A DNA stretch of 64,000 nucleotides, taken from positions 558,001 to 622,000 of the forward strand of contig OZ260100.1 in NCBI GenBank assembly GCA_965284565.1, written 5' to 3'. Below are positions 9,928 to 18,193 of the stretch, one piece after another. A program made the position numbers and the translations under genes. Each line of letters begins with the position of its first letter. Position 1 is the first letter of the stretch. The notes under the pieces were generated by a model that was given only the letters and a program-made list of their open reading frames with translations, searched no databases and was not told where the DNA came from. The DNA comes from BRH-c54 sp965284565 (GTDB taxonomy: Bacteria; Bacteroidota; Bacteroidia; Flavobacteriales_E; Vicingaceae).

Positions 9928-10419
9928 TTAACTATTTAATTTCTTTACTTTTTCCATTACAGCATCGTTTAATTCTTGTTTGTAAGTTTGCATTTTTTGT
10001 TGGATGGATTTATCTCCTACCGACAAAATTTGTAATGCTAACAACCCTGCATTTTTAGCTCCATTTAAAGCTACTGTAGCTACAGGAACACCTCCCGGCA
10101 TTTGCAAAATGGACAAAACAGAATCCCAACCATCAATAGAATTAGACGATTTTATAGGAACACCAATAACTGGCAATGGTGTAATTGAAGCTACCATACC
10201 AGGTAAATGAGCTGCTCCTCCTGCTCCTGCAATTATTACTTCAATACCTCTTTGGTGAGCATTTTCGGCAAATTCTACCATACGTTTGGGAGTTCTATGC
10301 GCAGAAACAATGGTCATCTCAAAGGGAACATTAAATGATTGAATAATATCTGCTGCTTGTTGCATAACTGGTAAATCAGAATCTGATCCCATTATAATAC
10401 TAATTTTTGGTTGACTCAT
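9928..10419 (-). CDS. purE: N5-carboxyaminoimidazole ribonucleotide mutase PurE
   Basis: PurE (163 residues) converts N5-CAIR to CAIR in purine biosynthesis in the cytoplasm. Visible family motifs are the N-terminal GSDSDLPVMQQAADI, the SAHRTPKRM segment with the active-site His, and AGAGGAAHLPGMVAS, which lines the nucleotide site. Length is normal for a class I PurE. It follows purK by 12 bases on the same strand, so the product of PurK is handed straight on and the two are one operon. It is complete. Confidence 0.96.
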   Translation of the reverse strand: MSQPKISIIMGSDSDLPVMQQAADIIQSFNVPFEMTIVSAHRTPKRMVEFAENAHQRGIEVIIAGAGGAAHLPGMVASITPLPVIGVPIKSSNSIDGWDSVLSILQMPGGVPVATVALNGAKNAGLLALQILSVGDKSIQQKMQTYKQELNDAVMEKVKKLNS

Positions 10420-10431
10420 CGCTTTTTGGTT

Positions 10432-11589
10432 TTATAGTGATTTTGCTTTTAGCACTTTTTTTACTTGTGCTGCCTTAGTTCTTGCAGCTTCTATGTTTTC
10501 TCCCAAAATGGTTACGTGTCCCATTTTTCGGAAAGGTTTCACCTCTTTTTTACCATAAATGTGCAAATTTACACCTTCCAGACGCATACATTCATCTATT
10601 CCTTCATAAGTAATTTTGCCCATTGCATCTGCTTCTCCCAAAATATTTAGCATAATAGAAGGTTGTATTAATTTTGTACTTCCCAACGGAAAATCTAATA
10701 TAGCTCGTAAATGTTGTTCAAATTGAGAAGTATAACAGCTTTCTATAGTATGGTGTCCACTATTATGAGGTCGTGGAGCAACTTCATTTACAATTACTTC
10801 TCCTGTATTAGTTAAAAATAATTCTACCGCTAAAATCCCAACCATATCTAGTGCTGCAATAATTTTTTTAGCTATTTGCTGAGCTTTCTCTTCCACTTCG
10901 TTACTAATTGCCGAAGGACAAACCAATTGCTCTACCAAATTGGCTTCAGCACTAAACTCCATTTCTACTGTGGGAAAGCTTGTAATTTCATTTTTATTAT
11001 TTCTGGCTACAATTACTGCCAATTCCTTTTCTATATTTATCGCTTCTTCAATTACAGATGGCGTATCAAAAATCCTATCATTTTCAGTAGCTGATTTTAT
11101 TACCACAACACCTCTTCCATCATACCCCTCTTTTCTAGATTTTTGAACAAAAGGATAAGTAATCTCTTTATTATCAATAGCCTTTAATACTTCTTCTTTT
11201 GTTTGATAAAGTTTAAAAGCTGCTGTAGGGAAATTGTTATTGGTATAAAACTCTTTTTGCAATCCTTTATCCTGAATTATAGCTAGAGCTTTTGACGAAG
11301 GATGAACAATTTTTCCTTCTTTGGTTAGTTGATTAAGGGCATCAATATTTACATGTTCAATTTCAAAAGTTACCAAGTCTACTTCTTGAGCAAATTGATA
11401 AACATCATCATAATTCTTAAAACTACCCTTAAAATATTTTGTACATAAGTTAGCTGCCGAACAGTTTTCATCAGGGTCTAACACATAAGTTGTTATATCC
11501 CATCTGCTAGCTGCTTGTATCAACATTTTTCCTAACTGGCCACCGCCAATAATTCCTAATTTAAAATCTGAACTTATTTTTTGAGACAT
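10432..11589 (-). CDS. purK: N5-carboxyaminoimidazole ribonucleotide synthase PurK
   Basis: PurK (385 residues) is an ATP-grasp enzyme that carboxylates aminoimidazole ribonucleotide using ATP and bicarbonate. The N-terminal nucleotide fold shows LGIIGGGQLGKMLIQAA. The ATP-grasp core includes QKSRKEGYDGRGVVV, and the C-terminal active-site segment reads NEVAPRPHNSGHHTIE. It is the first gene of the purK-purE pair. Upstream, CGAAGTTA at 11609-11616 reads TAACTTCG on this strand, one base off the -7 consensus, and may be the promoter. Nothing unusual is seen. Confidence 0.96.
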   Translation of the reverse strand: MSQKISSDFKLGIIGGGQLGKMLIQAASRWDITTYVLDPDENCSAANLCTKYFKGSFKNYDDVYQFAQEVDLVTFEIEHVNIDALNQLTKEGKIVHPSSKALAIIQDKGLQKEFYTNNNFPTAAFKLYQTKEEVLKAIDNKEITYPFVQKSRKEGYDGRGVVVIKSATENDRIFDTPSVIEEAINIEKELAVIVARNNKNEITSFPTVEMEFSAEANLVEQLVCPSAISNEVEEKAQQIAKKIIAALDMVGILAVELFLTNTGEVIVNEVAPRPHNSGHHTIESCYTSQFEQHLRAILDFPLGSTKLIQPSIMLNILGEADAMGKITYEGIDECMRLEGVNLHIYGKKEVKPFRKMGHVTILGENIEAARTKAAQVKKVLKAKSL

Positions 11590-11654
11590 GATAATTTAAG
11601 TTTGGTCGCGAAGTTACCATTCTTTTTATTATTCTATTTGGATTTTAATCAACT

Positions 11655-12032
11655 TCATTTCTTCCTCACTAAAAGATAATGCGTAATTATTAAAGACTCT
11701 CCTTTCATAGAGTAAACTTGCTCCAACAACCAACCATTTGACTTCAAATCATTTAAAATCTCTACAATCGTATTCATTCCTTCAAAACCCTTTCGTATAA
11801 CTTCTGCTCCTTGATTTTTTCCTGTAAATATAGAAACTCTAGTTAGGCTCGTTTCGCTACCTTCAATGGTCCTAAATTCATCCTCATTATTTAACCTCAA
11901 CTCTAAAATAACATAATCTCCTTTTTTAGTGATCGCATTTATTTTTTTTGAAGCACTTTGTGATTCTTGTGCGATTGATGTACTTATTAATCCTAAAAAT
12001 AACACCAATAATATTAACCCTAAATTTTTCAT
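11655..12032 (-). CDS. small secreted protein of unknown function
   Basis: This is a 125-residue protein with a clear signal peptide (MKNLGLILLVLFLGLISTSIA, cleavage before QES). The mature part is a short alpha/beta domain with a strand-rich start (GDYVILELRLNNEDEFRTIE) and the end VYSMKGESLIITHYLLVRKK. No family was recognised; presumably periplasmic. It starts 2 bases after the stop of the GyrI-like gene upstream, so the two are cotranscribed and may act together. Confidence 0.65.
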   Translation of the reverse strand: MKNLGLILLVLFLGLISTSIAQESQSASKKINAITKKGDYVILELRLNNEDEFRTIEGSETSLTRVSIFTGKNQGAEVIRKGFEGMNTIVEILNDLKSNGWLLEQVYSMKGESLIITHYLLVRKK

Positions 12033-12034
12033 TT

Positions 12035-12898
12035 TTACTCTTGTTTTTTAATTTGTTCTATAGGGAAATTAATACTTGTTTCCCATTTTTGCGGATTGGT
12101 TTCTTTTGCTGGATCTGTAAGGTACATTTCCCAAGGAGCTCCAACAACCATTACTTTATTTTTCCTCATCCATTCATTAATCCCAAAATAGGTTTCTGGC
12201 AATCTGTCGTATGCTCCATAATGTGTTGCTGTAACATACGTCCCTGTATCAATCTTGTTTAGTTGAATCTTCTTATCTAAAACAACTATTTCTTTGCTAA
12301 TAGGCATCCCTATTTCAATATCAACAATAGTGTCCGTCCAAGAATGATAAATAGTAATGGGCGACATTATTTTTTCTAAATTAGCAGAATCAATGTAGCT
12401 ATTAATTTTCTCATACGATTTACCGTGAATGTTATTCATCTCCTTCTGAGCTACTGTATCCCTAATAGATAAAAACCAAATAGGTTTGTCAATAGTTTTG
12501 GTTTGCACGTTTACTTTATGAATTTTTGGGAGTTCTTCCACTTCCGTTTTTATTCTTTCAAGCTCATTGGTAGTTAATTCTTCCAACTCATCCTGATCAA
12601 ACAATCCATAAAATTTTGAAATAGGATTAAACCCGTAATTCAGTTTTAAATTCACTGTTACATCCACACCATCATCAACATCATTTACATCATACGCAAC
12701 ATCTGCTTCATCATCCAAAAAATTAAACAGCAATTTAGACTGACTTTGCTCTTCTAAATAATTTTTTGTTGCATGTATATCTGCACTAATAAAAACATTT
12801 TTAGCTATTTCAGATGTTGATGGCAAAAACAATGAGATAATTGCTATTAGCAAGCTAAAGATGATGATTACTGTAATTATTCTCTTAAGAAATGCCAT
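12035..12898 (-). CDS. membrane-anchored SRPBCC-like protein with GyrI-like effector-binding domain
   Basis: This 287-residue protein begins with one membrane helix (residues about 6-26) followed by a SRPBCC/polyketide-cyclase-like region. From about residue 185 a GyrI-like effector-binding domain is seen, with the typical GTYVTATHYGAYDRLPETY and GAPWEMYLTDP segments. Such domains bind small hydrophobic or cationic ligands. Here there is no DNA-binding domain, so it is more likely a ligand-binding or chaperone-like protein facing the periplasm. It is the first gene of a pair with the small secreted protein downstream. Confidence 0.75.
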   Translation of the reverse strand: MAFLKRIITVIIIFSLLIAIISLFLPSTSEIAKNVFISADIHATKNYLEEQSQSKLLFNFLDDEADVAYDVNDVDDGVDVTVNLKLNYGFNPISKFYGLFDQDELEELTTNELERIKTEVEELPKIHKVNVQTKTIDKPIWFLSIRDTVAQKEMNNIHGKSYEKINSYIDSANLEKIMSPITIYHSWTDTIVDIEIGMPISKEIVVLDKKIQLNKIDTGTYVTATHYGAYDRLPETYFGINEWMRKNKVMVVGAPWEMYLTDPAKETNPQKWETSINFPIEQIKKQE

Positions 12899-13051
12899 AA
12901 TAATTTTAAAAAATTTAAAATTTCGTTAAAGATATAAAACATTTGAGAAATGCCTTATATAAAAACAACTAAATTTTATGGGAATTAAAAACGATTTTAT
13001 TATTGATTTTTAATGAATTAAATGAAAATGAAAAAATAAAATAAAATAATA

Positions 13052-13082
13052 TTTGCAAGTGTTGTAAAAAGTGATACATTTG
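13052..13082 (+). promoter_or_regulatory. promoter of tRNA-Glu
   Basis: TTTG at 13052-13055 and TACATTTG at 13075-13082 are separated by exactly 19 bases, fitting the primary sigma factor consensus of Bacteroidota (TTTG, 19 bases, TAnnTTTG). The tRNA begins 28 bases after the -7 box. Confidence 0.75.
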
Positions 13083-13110
13083 CACTCCCAAAATTTGGGA
13101 AATGTACTTT

Positions 13111-13182
13111 GGCCCGTTCGTCTAGGGGTTAGGACGCCAGGTTTTCATCCTGGAAACAGGGGTTCGATTCCCCTACGGGCTG
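13111..13182 (+). tRNA. tRNA-Glu (TTC anticodon)
   Basis: The full cloverleaf folds by eye. The 7-bp acceptor stem pairs GGCCCGT with ACGGGCT, the anticodon stem CCAGG/CCTGG closes loop TTTTCAT with anticodon TTC at 13144-13146, and the T arm contains GGTTCGATTCC. The discriminator is G at 13182 and no CCA is encoded. It lies at the left edge of the accessory region; tRNA genes are common integration targets, but no second copy of its 3' end was found. Confidence 0.97.
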
Positions 13183-13184
13183 CG

Positions 13185-13229
13185 AAGAACCGCTTGAATT
13201 TAACAAAGTCAAGCGGTTCTTAGTTTTTA
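13185..13229 (+). terminator. rho-independent terminator of tRNA-Glu
   Basis: A 13-bp perfect stem (AAGAACCGCTTGA at 13185-13197, complement at 13209-13221) closes an 11-base loop and is followed by TAGTTTTTA, starting 3 bases after the tRNA. Confidence 0.88.
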
Positions 13230-13279
13230 CAAGGTCTCCAAGATTCAAACAACCCCTACAGGAAGCAAATAATTGCCAA

Positions 13280-13317
13280 AATGTTTCAGTAATGTTTCAA
13301 TAAATCGCAATGTTTCA
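13280..13317. repeat. three direct copies of AATGTTTCA
   Basis: AATGTTTCA occurs at 13280-13288, 13291-13299 and 13309-13317; the first and third are followed by GT. The starts are 11 and 18 bases apart, in a gene-free gap just inside the accessory region next to a tRNA. They could be protein-binding arm sites of a recombinase or iteron-like sites; the function is not shown. Confidence 0.5.
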
Positions 13318-13390
13318 GTCGCTCTATTTTTAACCGAAAATTCCAAAATAATTCCATCACATTTCACAGGTATATAAAACAAAAACTGTG

Positions 13391-13729
13391 ATGCAAAAAC
13401 CAAAAAGATTACACCGATCCAACACCTATCCATATAATATTTCGGAAGAAATAGAACAAAAGAACTCAAAAGGAAAAGAAATCGTTATTACCATGAATTC
13501 CGAAAAGTATGTACTAACAATATACCCATCTGGAATGTGTGAGATGGAATTTCCAAAACGCACAACAGAATTTTACATAGACAACCTGTTTATTGAAAAT
13601 CCAGATCTGCCTTTACTCAAGGAAGGAAGGTTAATCCAACATCTTCAAGAAAAAGTGAAGAAAGAACTAGGTCTATCCTTACCAGAAATCCCATATTACC
13701 CAGCTTTACATATTACACCAAAGGATTAA
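13391..13729 (+). CDS. hypothetical protein at island left edge
   Basis: A 112-residue reading frame starts at ATG 13391; a GTG lies just before it at 13388. There is no signal peptide or membrane helix. The N-terminus is basic (MQKPKRLHRSNTYPYN). The middle has beta-like segments (KEIVITMNSEKYVLTIYPSG) and the end is helical then Pro-rich (GLSLPEIPYYPALHITPKD). No family was recognised. It points opposite to the polymerase-like gene next to it, and a 14-base sequence that recurs at the far right of the island follows its stop. Confidence 0.55.
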   Translation: MQKPKRLHRSNTYPYNISEEIEQKNSKGKEIVITMNSEKYVLTIYPSGMCEMEFPKRTTEFYIDNLFIENPDLPLLKEGRLIQHLQEKVKKELGLSLPEIPYYPALHITPKD

Positions 13730-13737
13730 ACAACCTC

Positions 13738-13751
13738 AGTTAATATTGACA
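13738..13751. repeat. left copy of 14-base direct repeat AGTTAATATTGACA
   Basis: AGTTAATATTGACA occurs here and again at 39809-39822 in the same orientation, bracketing the accessory genes. It is a possible attachment-site core. The sequence is AT-rich, so a chance match cannot be excluded. Confidence 0.3.
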
Positions 13752-13796
13752 AATGTTGCGTTGTATAATTATGTCGATTGTTTTCTCCTTCTTAAT

Positions 13797-15260
13797 TTAT
13801 AGCCATTCATCAGGAAATGCTCCATAGTGGTCTATTTTAACAGTTGGTGGCTTTACGCCTAACCTTTTAAAGCAATCAATGAAGATATTTTGAGCAATAA
13901 TAGATTGAGACTCAGGTATAAGAACGGAATCATGTATCGTAAGAAATGGTCCAACATCTTGCTTGATTAAAGCAGGTACTATTAAGCCTGTAATTAACCT
14001 AGATTCCAATCTTTGGCACATACAACTTATCAATTTGTGGTAATATTTCTTACCAGGAAACCTTCCTCTCTTATCTAAAAACAATTCCTTCATCAACGGA
14101 AACTCATTTTCATCAGTCGTTTTCATAATTGATACTGCTTCGGCTACATCAGCAAACAAGGTTTTAAATGTTTCTCGGGCTAGTTTATACTTCTTCTTTT
14201 GATACTGTTCTGAATCAAATAATATGCGTTTTATAAGTTCATCTTTTGCATCATCTCGATCTTGTAAGGTATGCCTGTTTTTCAACCAAAATTCATAAAT
14301 CCCACCTTTTGCACACAAGTCTAAATACTGAATGGCTTTTGATAGTTTGAGCTGACTTATCTTATCTATAATTGTAGAAAAATCCGGTAGAATTTGCTTT
14401 ACAACATCAGGGTAGTTTACAATCAATGCTACTAGATAGGGTTGACAGTTTGAAATATCAACTGAGCATAATGGCTCATTTACATTCTTAATTCTCATAA
14501 AGTATCGGTACTCCCGTGGCAGACGAGAGAATACGCTATGGAATCGCTCTCCAAAGGCACACACGATTGGTTTTGGGATACTATTGTCATTAATCAAGTG
14601 TGCTGTCATCTCAGCATCTATAATCCCTCTTATTGACTTTCTTTTCAAGGTTAATTGACCTGATCCAACTTTTGTAATGAACTTGCTTAACCCATCAGTA
14701 TCAAAATAGAAACTGGAAAGCATTGCCTCCATTTTATTATGAATGGAACAAAAAGGAATTATTGCATCAAACTCATCAGGATACTGCTCTTTTTCAAACC
14801 TAAACTGGTCTTTCTGTATCGATTTAAGGGTCTTGTAATCCGTTATTCTCTCGTGCTTAAACCTTCTTCCATTTTTAGGTTTTAGTAGCGATGGGTTGAT
14901 TCTATAAGGTGTACAGCGTTCTCCGCTTACATAGCTTTTGGTACCATTATGGTTTCTTTTAATTTCTATAATTCTATTGTCCTCCAGAAACTTATCATAT
15001 TGGGTGTATTGATTAGTCAATAAGGACATCAATCTTTCACCTGATAAGTTGACCCATCCTTGTTGGTGGTAATAACTATCACGTTTCTTGTCATTCAATT
15101 CATCAAAAATCCATAGGGAATATATTTGATGAAGCAATATCTTAACTCTATCAGGACACAGCTTCGTCCCTTCAACTAAATCATCAATGTTTCCTAAATG
15201 AACAGGCAGTACAACTGTCAAAGGAACTACTTTATATTTTGGTGTATATTTACTTGGCAT
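13797..15260 (-). CDS. polymerase A-like protein of a mobile element (predicted)
   Basis: This 487-residue cytoplasmic protein has a C-terminal half that reads like the palm/fingers core of family A polymerases. Motif A-like CSVDISNCQPYLVALI has Asp268. A fingers-like RDDAKDELIKRILF has Arg335 and Lys339. A helix, ISCMCQRLESRLI, resembles the segment before motif C, and motif C-like FLTIHDSVLIPE has His443-Asp444. The N-terminal 200 residues are unlike exonuclease domains and may be a primer- or DNA-binding part. Its size is well below that of PolA. Context with recombinase, ParB-like and methylase genes suggests element replication, a specialised polymerase or a primase. The family is not named here with certainty; the alternative is an inactive or unrelated fold with chance motifs. 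Confidence 0.5.
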   Translation of the reverse strand: MPSKYTPKYKVVPLTVVLPVHLGNIDDLVEGTKLCPDRVKILLHQIYSLWIFDELNDKKRDSYYHQQGWVNLSGERLMSLLTNQYTQYDKFLEDNRIIEIKRNHNGTKSYVSGERCTPYRINPSLLKPKNGRRFKHERITDYKTLKSIQKDQFRFEKEQYPDEFDAIIPFCSIHNKMEAMLSSFYFDTDGLSKFITKVGSGQLTLKRKSIRGIIDAEMTAHLINDNSIPKPIVCAFGERFHSVFSRLPREYRYFMRIKNVNEPLCSVDISNCQPYLVALIVNYPDVVKQILPDFSTIIDKISQLKLSKAIQYLDLCAKGGIYEFWLKNRHTLQDRDDAKDELIKRILFDSEQYQKKKYKLARETFKTLFADVAEAVSIMKTTDENEFPLMKELFLDKRGRFPGKKYYHKLISCMCQRLESRLITGLIVPALIKQDVGPFLTIHDSVLIPESQSIIAQNIFIDCFKRLGVKPPTVKIDHYGAFPDEWL

Positions 15261-15454
15261 AGGAAAAAACGTAAGACATCATACTTTAATATTATCCCTT
15301 TCTCAAAATCCTGATTTTTTAAGAATCTTAAGATATTTAAAAGGAAATCCATTAGGGATATTATAACAGATTCCTTATTAAATATTCTATTGAATTGATT
15401 CTATATGTTTCACATCAATCATCTAATGTTCACAAGGAGAGAACATCCATTATT

Positions 15455-16318
15455 TTAATATATTTGGATTAGTACTGACCCATCAACTAACTTTCTAATA
15501 GTCATTGTAGGGTTTAATGATCCGTTTAATTCTTGTACATCGGAACTTATTGAACCATCTTCACTCACCAAATGATTATCAGAAAATTCATCTAAGTCAC
15601 CACTTTTTTCAATCTCATTAACATATTTGTATTTAACATCAGAGGTATCCACTCCTTTAAATTTATAATACGCCCTCAGTGCATCGACCATAACTTTCCC
15701 ATGAATAATCTTTTTAAAGTTGTTGGGAGTTATAACCTCATCCTTAAAACGGTTCTTAAACTCTTTCAGATTCGTTTCAGAAAAAGAAAAGAACTCGCCT
15801 TCGCCAACTTTAGTGTACTTACAGATTAAACTTATACCGTATCTAAAAGTTCTTAAATACCTACACTTCTGTTGATGTGTCTTATCTTGTTTAGCCATGA
15901 TGAAAGAAGTAAATTCTTTATCTCCTTCGGCTTTAACTAATTTATTAAATAGCTTTCCTATTGATTCAGATTTCTTGTTAACTGGATACTTAACATTCAA
16001 ATAAGCTCTCTTTCGTCTAATTGGTTCGGGATTAATTCCTAAAAATTCCAAGTAGTTTCGGTAAGCATATTTAATGGATCGCTTATGATTGTTGTTACTG
16101 TTTATGTTTAACATTTGCTCCTTCAATAGCTCGTAAGAAACTAAATGATCCTCATTTGAGAGCGCATAGAAGTCCTCTTCCTCCATATCTAATATCTCCA
16201 AAATCCTTTCAACAAATGATAATATTACTTGAACCGTTGCTTCTGTGTCACCTTTCCTAGAAGGATTATTTACAAATATTTCATATAAAAACTCTATAAA
16301 TTGTTTCTTTTTTTCCAT
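15455..16318 (-). CDS. hypothetical protein, possibly DNA-binding, downstream of the cytosine methylase
   Basis: With the ATG at 16318 this is a 287-residue protein. The frame stays open upstream with ATGs at 16405 and 16414 that would overlap the methylase gene; 16318 avoids the overlap and follows an A/G-rich stretch, so it is preferred. The protein is helical and basic in the middle (NNNHKRSIKYAYRNYLEFLG, then IRRKRAYLN). A second helical part near 185-240 contains QQKCRYLRTFRYGISLICKY. The fold recalls the SAM-like core-binding region of tyrosine recombinases, but no catalytic R/H/R/Y set is present. No function is assigned. It is the third gene of the ParB-like, methylase, unknown run. 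Confidence 0.5.
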   Translation of the reverse strand: MEKKKQFIEFLYEIFVNNPSRKGDTEATVQVILSFVERILEILDMEEEDFYALSNEDHLVSYELLKEQMLNINSNNNHKRSIKYAYRNYLEFLGINPEPIRRKRAYLNVKYPVNKKSESIGKLFNKLVKAEGDKEFTSFIMAKQDKTHQQKCRYLRTFRYGISLICKYTKVGEGEFFSFSETNLKEFKNRFKDEVITPNNFKKIIHGKVMVDALRAYYKFKGVDTSDVKYKYVNEIEKSGDLDEFSDNHLVSEDGSISSDVQELNGSLNPTMTIRKLVDGSVLIQIY

Positions 16319-16379
16319 TTCTTTTAGATTTAAACAGGAGCCTGAAATGACTCCTGTATGATTAATAATTTTGTTTGTA

Positions 16380-17411
16380 TTAAGCCGCGATACGTAAACC
16401 TTCATTAGTTTCATTCGCTTCAATATTGACAGTTAGACTGAAGTGTTTTAGCACCTCTTGTGTGAGTATATTTTCCCTTATATGCTCACCTATGGCTTTG
16501 GTTATATTGGGTGGTACAGCATTGCCTATACGCGCCCATTGTTGGTTAGGAGAACCGATGAATTGGAACGATTCAGGAAAGGACGATAACACCTTCAATT
16601 CAGGTGTGGTTGGACGTCTTCTCATGCCATCTTCTTCATATACCCAAGCCGACATTGTTTTGGTTATAGTACACATCGGTTCTGTTGATGGGATAAACCT
16701 ATCTTCAAACTGACCTGGTGAATAACCGATAATATCAGGAAAATGTGCTTTAACTGACATTGTAGAAATATCTGTTACACTAGGCTTGGGAAATAGGTCT
16801 CCAATATTGAACAGTTTTTGAATGTCGTTACGTACTCCTATTACGATAACTCGCCTTCTTTTCTGTGGCACACCATACTCCTCTGCTTTTACCACCTTGA
16901 ATTCTACACGATAGTTCAACTTATTGAACGCATCAGTAATAAGATTCCATACTGGTATCATTTTACCTCTTCTCATCCCTAAAACGTTTTCTATACAGAA
17001 TACTTTGGGTTGTACTTCGTTTATTAAGTCAATGGTCTTGAAGTAGAGTTTGTTTTTCTCGTTATTTACATCCCTACGTGTATCGGAAGCAGAGAATCCC
17101 TGACAAGGTGGTGATGCATCGAACACATCCAATTCTCCACGCTTCTTGTTGATCAGCTTCAACAGTTGCTTTCCTGTTAACTTTCCAATGTCGATGTTCT
17201 TAAGTTGGACATTTGAAAAGTTGAGAGCGAACACTTTCCTAGCGTGAGCCTCCCACTCGATTGCCAGGAGTTCTAAGAACCCTGCCATCTCATATCCCAG
17301 ACTGGATCCTCCACATCCAGCGAATAGTGATATTAGTGTGATGGCAATTTCCTTACTTATAGTAATTACCTTTTCTAGTTTTTTACGGTTGTACTTTTCT
17401 ATTTTTTCCAT
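16380..17411 (-). CDS. dcm: DNA (cytosine-5-)-methyltransferase
   Basis: This 343-residue enzyme transfers a methyl group from SAM to C5 of cytosine. All key motifs are visible: motif I LFAGCGGSSLGYEMAG, motif IV SPPCQGFSAS with catalytic Cys103, motif VI ENV at 141-143, motif VIII QKRRRVIVIG, and motif X ARIGNAVPP near the C-terminus. The target-recognition region between VIII and X is short. There is no cognate endonuclease gene next to it, so it looks like a solitary methylase as found in phages and conjugative elements. It follows the ParB-like gene by 13 bases and is probably cotranscribed. It may protect the element or alter gene expression. Confidence 0.93.
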   Translation of the reverse strand: MEKIEKYNRKKLEKVITISKEIAITLISLFAGCGGSSLGYEMAGFLELLAIEWEAHARKVFALNFSNVQLKNIDIGKLTGKQLLKLINKKRGELDVFDASPPCQGFSASDTRRDVNNEKNKLYFKTIDLINEVQPKVFCIENVLGMRRGKMIPVWNLITDAFNKLNYRVEFKVVKAEEYGVPQKRRRVIVIGVRNDIQKLFNIGDLFPKPSVTDISTMSVKAHFPDIIGYSPGQFEDRFIPSTEPMCTITKTMSAWVYEEDGMRRRPTTPELKVLSSFPESFQFIGSPNQQWARIGNAVPPNITKAIGEHIRENILTQEVLKHFSLTVNIEANETNEGLRIAA

Positions 17412-17424
17412 AGCTATATCGTTT

Positions 17425-18096
17425 TTAAAATTTATGTTTACAATTAGGGCAACAGTGGTTGTAGATTTTCTCTACTTTATCACCATTTGGTGAATCTTCA
17501 GAATCATCAACGTCATCATTGCTTTTCTCTACATACTTACCTGTCACTCTTGAATACGCTTCGTGCAATGACATTTCTCCTGTACTTATTAAATTCAGAT
17601 AATAGGTATGTTCTTTACTTTCCCCTATTTTCTCAATCTTATGTACAGTTCCTTCTGCAACATTACAATGGAGAGCTAACTTTGCTCGTGTACTGAGCTT
17701 GTCAAATTCTGACTGATCTGCTTTGAGATCAGTTCGCTCTCCTTGCTTCTTTTTCCAGTAAGCTTTGAGTGTTCTAATCTCATTCCACCTTTCCAGCATA
17801 GATTTATCTCTATGGCGGTTGAATGAGATGATGTAGAACACATCGTCTTCACTTTTGGCTTTACCATACAGTTGGGCAGGAATCTCTTTCCACCCCAATA
17901 GTTGATAGACCTTGTAACGTTGAACACCATGCATAATCACATTCTGTTCGTTGATTACGATAGGCTCCAATAGCCCTTTGGTTTGAATGATAGAGTCCTT
18001 TAATAGCTCTATTTGACTGTTATTCACTTCATAAATTTTGGCATACGAAGGGTGTATGCTAAGGTCTGAGACCTTTACTTTCATTGTTTTTAACAT
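17425..18096 (-). CDS. ParB/sulfiredoxin-like protein with C-terminal zinc ribbon
   Basis: This 223-residue protein has an N-terminal ParB-type domain. MKVKVSDLSIHPSYAKIYEV is followed by LLEPIVINEQNVIMHGVQRY, where the GxQR segment matches the GeRR-like nucleotide-binding motif of the family. A helical region from about 100 to 160 (STRAKLALHCNVAEGTVHKI) resembles a helix-turn-helix. The acidic tail ends in CCPNCKHKF, half of a zinc ribbon. ParB-like proteins next to DNA methylases are common on phages and integrative elements, where they act in DNA binding or regulation; partitioning is not implied because there is no ParA. Two palindromes lie directly upstream. Confidence 0.75.
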   Translation of the reverse strand: MLKTMKVKVSDLSIHPSYAKIYEVNNSQIELLKDSIIQTKGLLEPIVINEQNVIMHGVQRYKVYQLLGWKEIPAQLYGKAKSEDDVFYIISFNRHRDKSMLERWNEIRTLKAYWKKKQGERTDLKADQSEFDKLSTRAKLALHCNVAEGTVHKIEKIGESKEHTYYLNLISTGEMSLHEAYSRVTGKYVEKSNDDVDDSEDSPNGDKVEKIYNHCCPNCKHKF

Positions 18097-18139
18097 GATT
18101 AATTGATTTTGAGTTAAACTGATTTTGTTAATTGTTTAA

Positions 18140-18178
18140 CCCAAGCGCTTGGGAATATAGAACGGTGTGCACTCCGTT
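18140..18178. promoter_or_regulatory. two GC-rich palindromes upstream of the ParB-like gene
   Basis: CCCAAGCGCTTGGG (18140-18153, perfect 14-bp palindrome) is followed seven bases later by AACGG TGTGCACT CCGTT (18161-18178). They lie between the 107-residue gene and the ParB-like/methylase operon and could be an operator, or a terminator for the upstream gene. Their GC content stands out in this AT-rich DNA. Confidence 0.45.
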
Positions 18179-18193
18179 AATTTCTATATTGTA

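Noticed and set aside
10465..11146. Plus-strand frames opposite purK
   Set aside because: Shadows of the conserved purK frame; cysteine/phenylalanine-rich nonsense composition.
13160..13182. Island attachment at the 3' end of tRNA-Glu with a second copy to the right
   Set aside because: No second copy of the tRNA 3' end was found up to about 40 kb; only a chance CCTACGGG near 38 kb inside a gene.
13280..13317. CRISPR array next to tRNA-Glu
   Set aside because: Only three 9-base units with 2- and 9-base gaps; no long repeats or spacers, and no cas genes in the window.
13245..13469. Minus-strand 74-codon frame
   Set aside because: Overlaps the plus-strand 112-residue gene and the AATGTTTCA repeats; no protein-like features.
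17676..17930. 84-codon minus-strand frame inside the ParB-like gene
   Set aside because: Out of frame with the ParB-like protein, which has recognisable domains; no independent start context.
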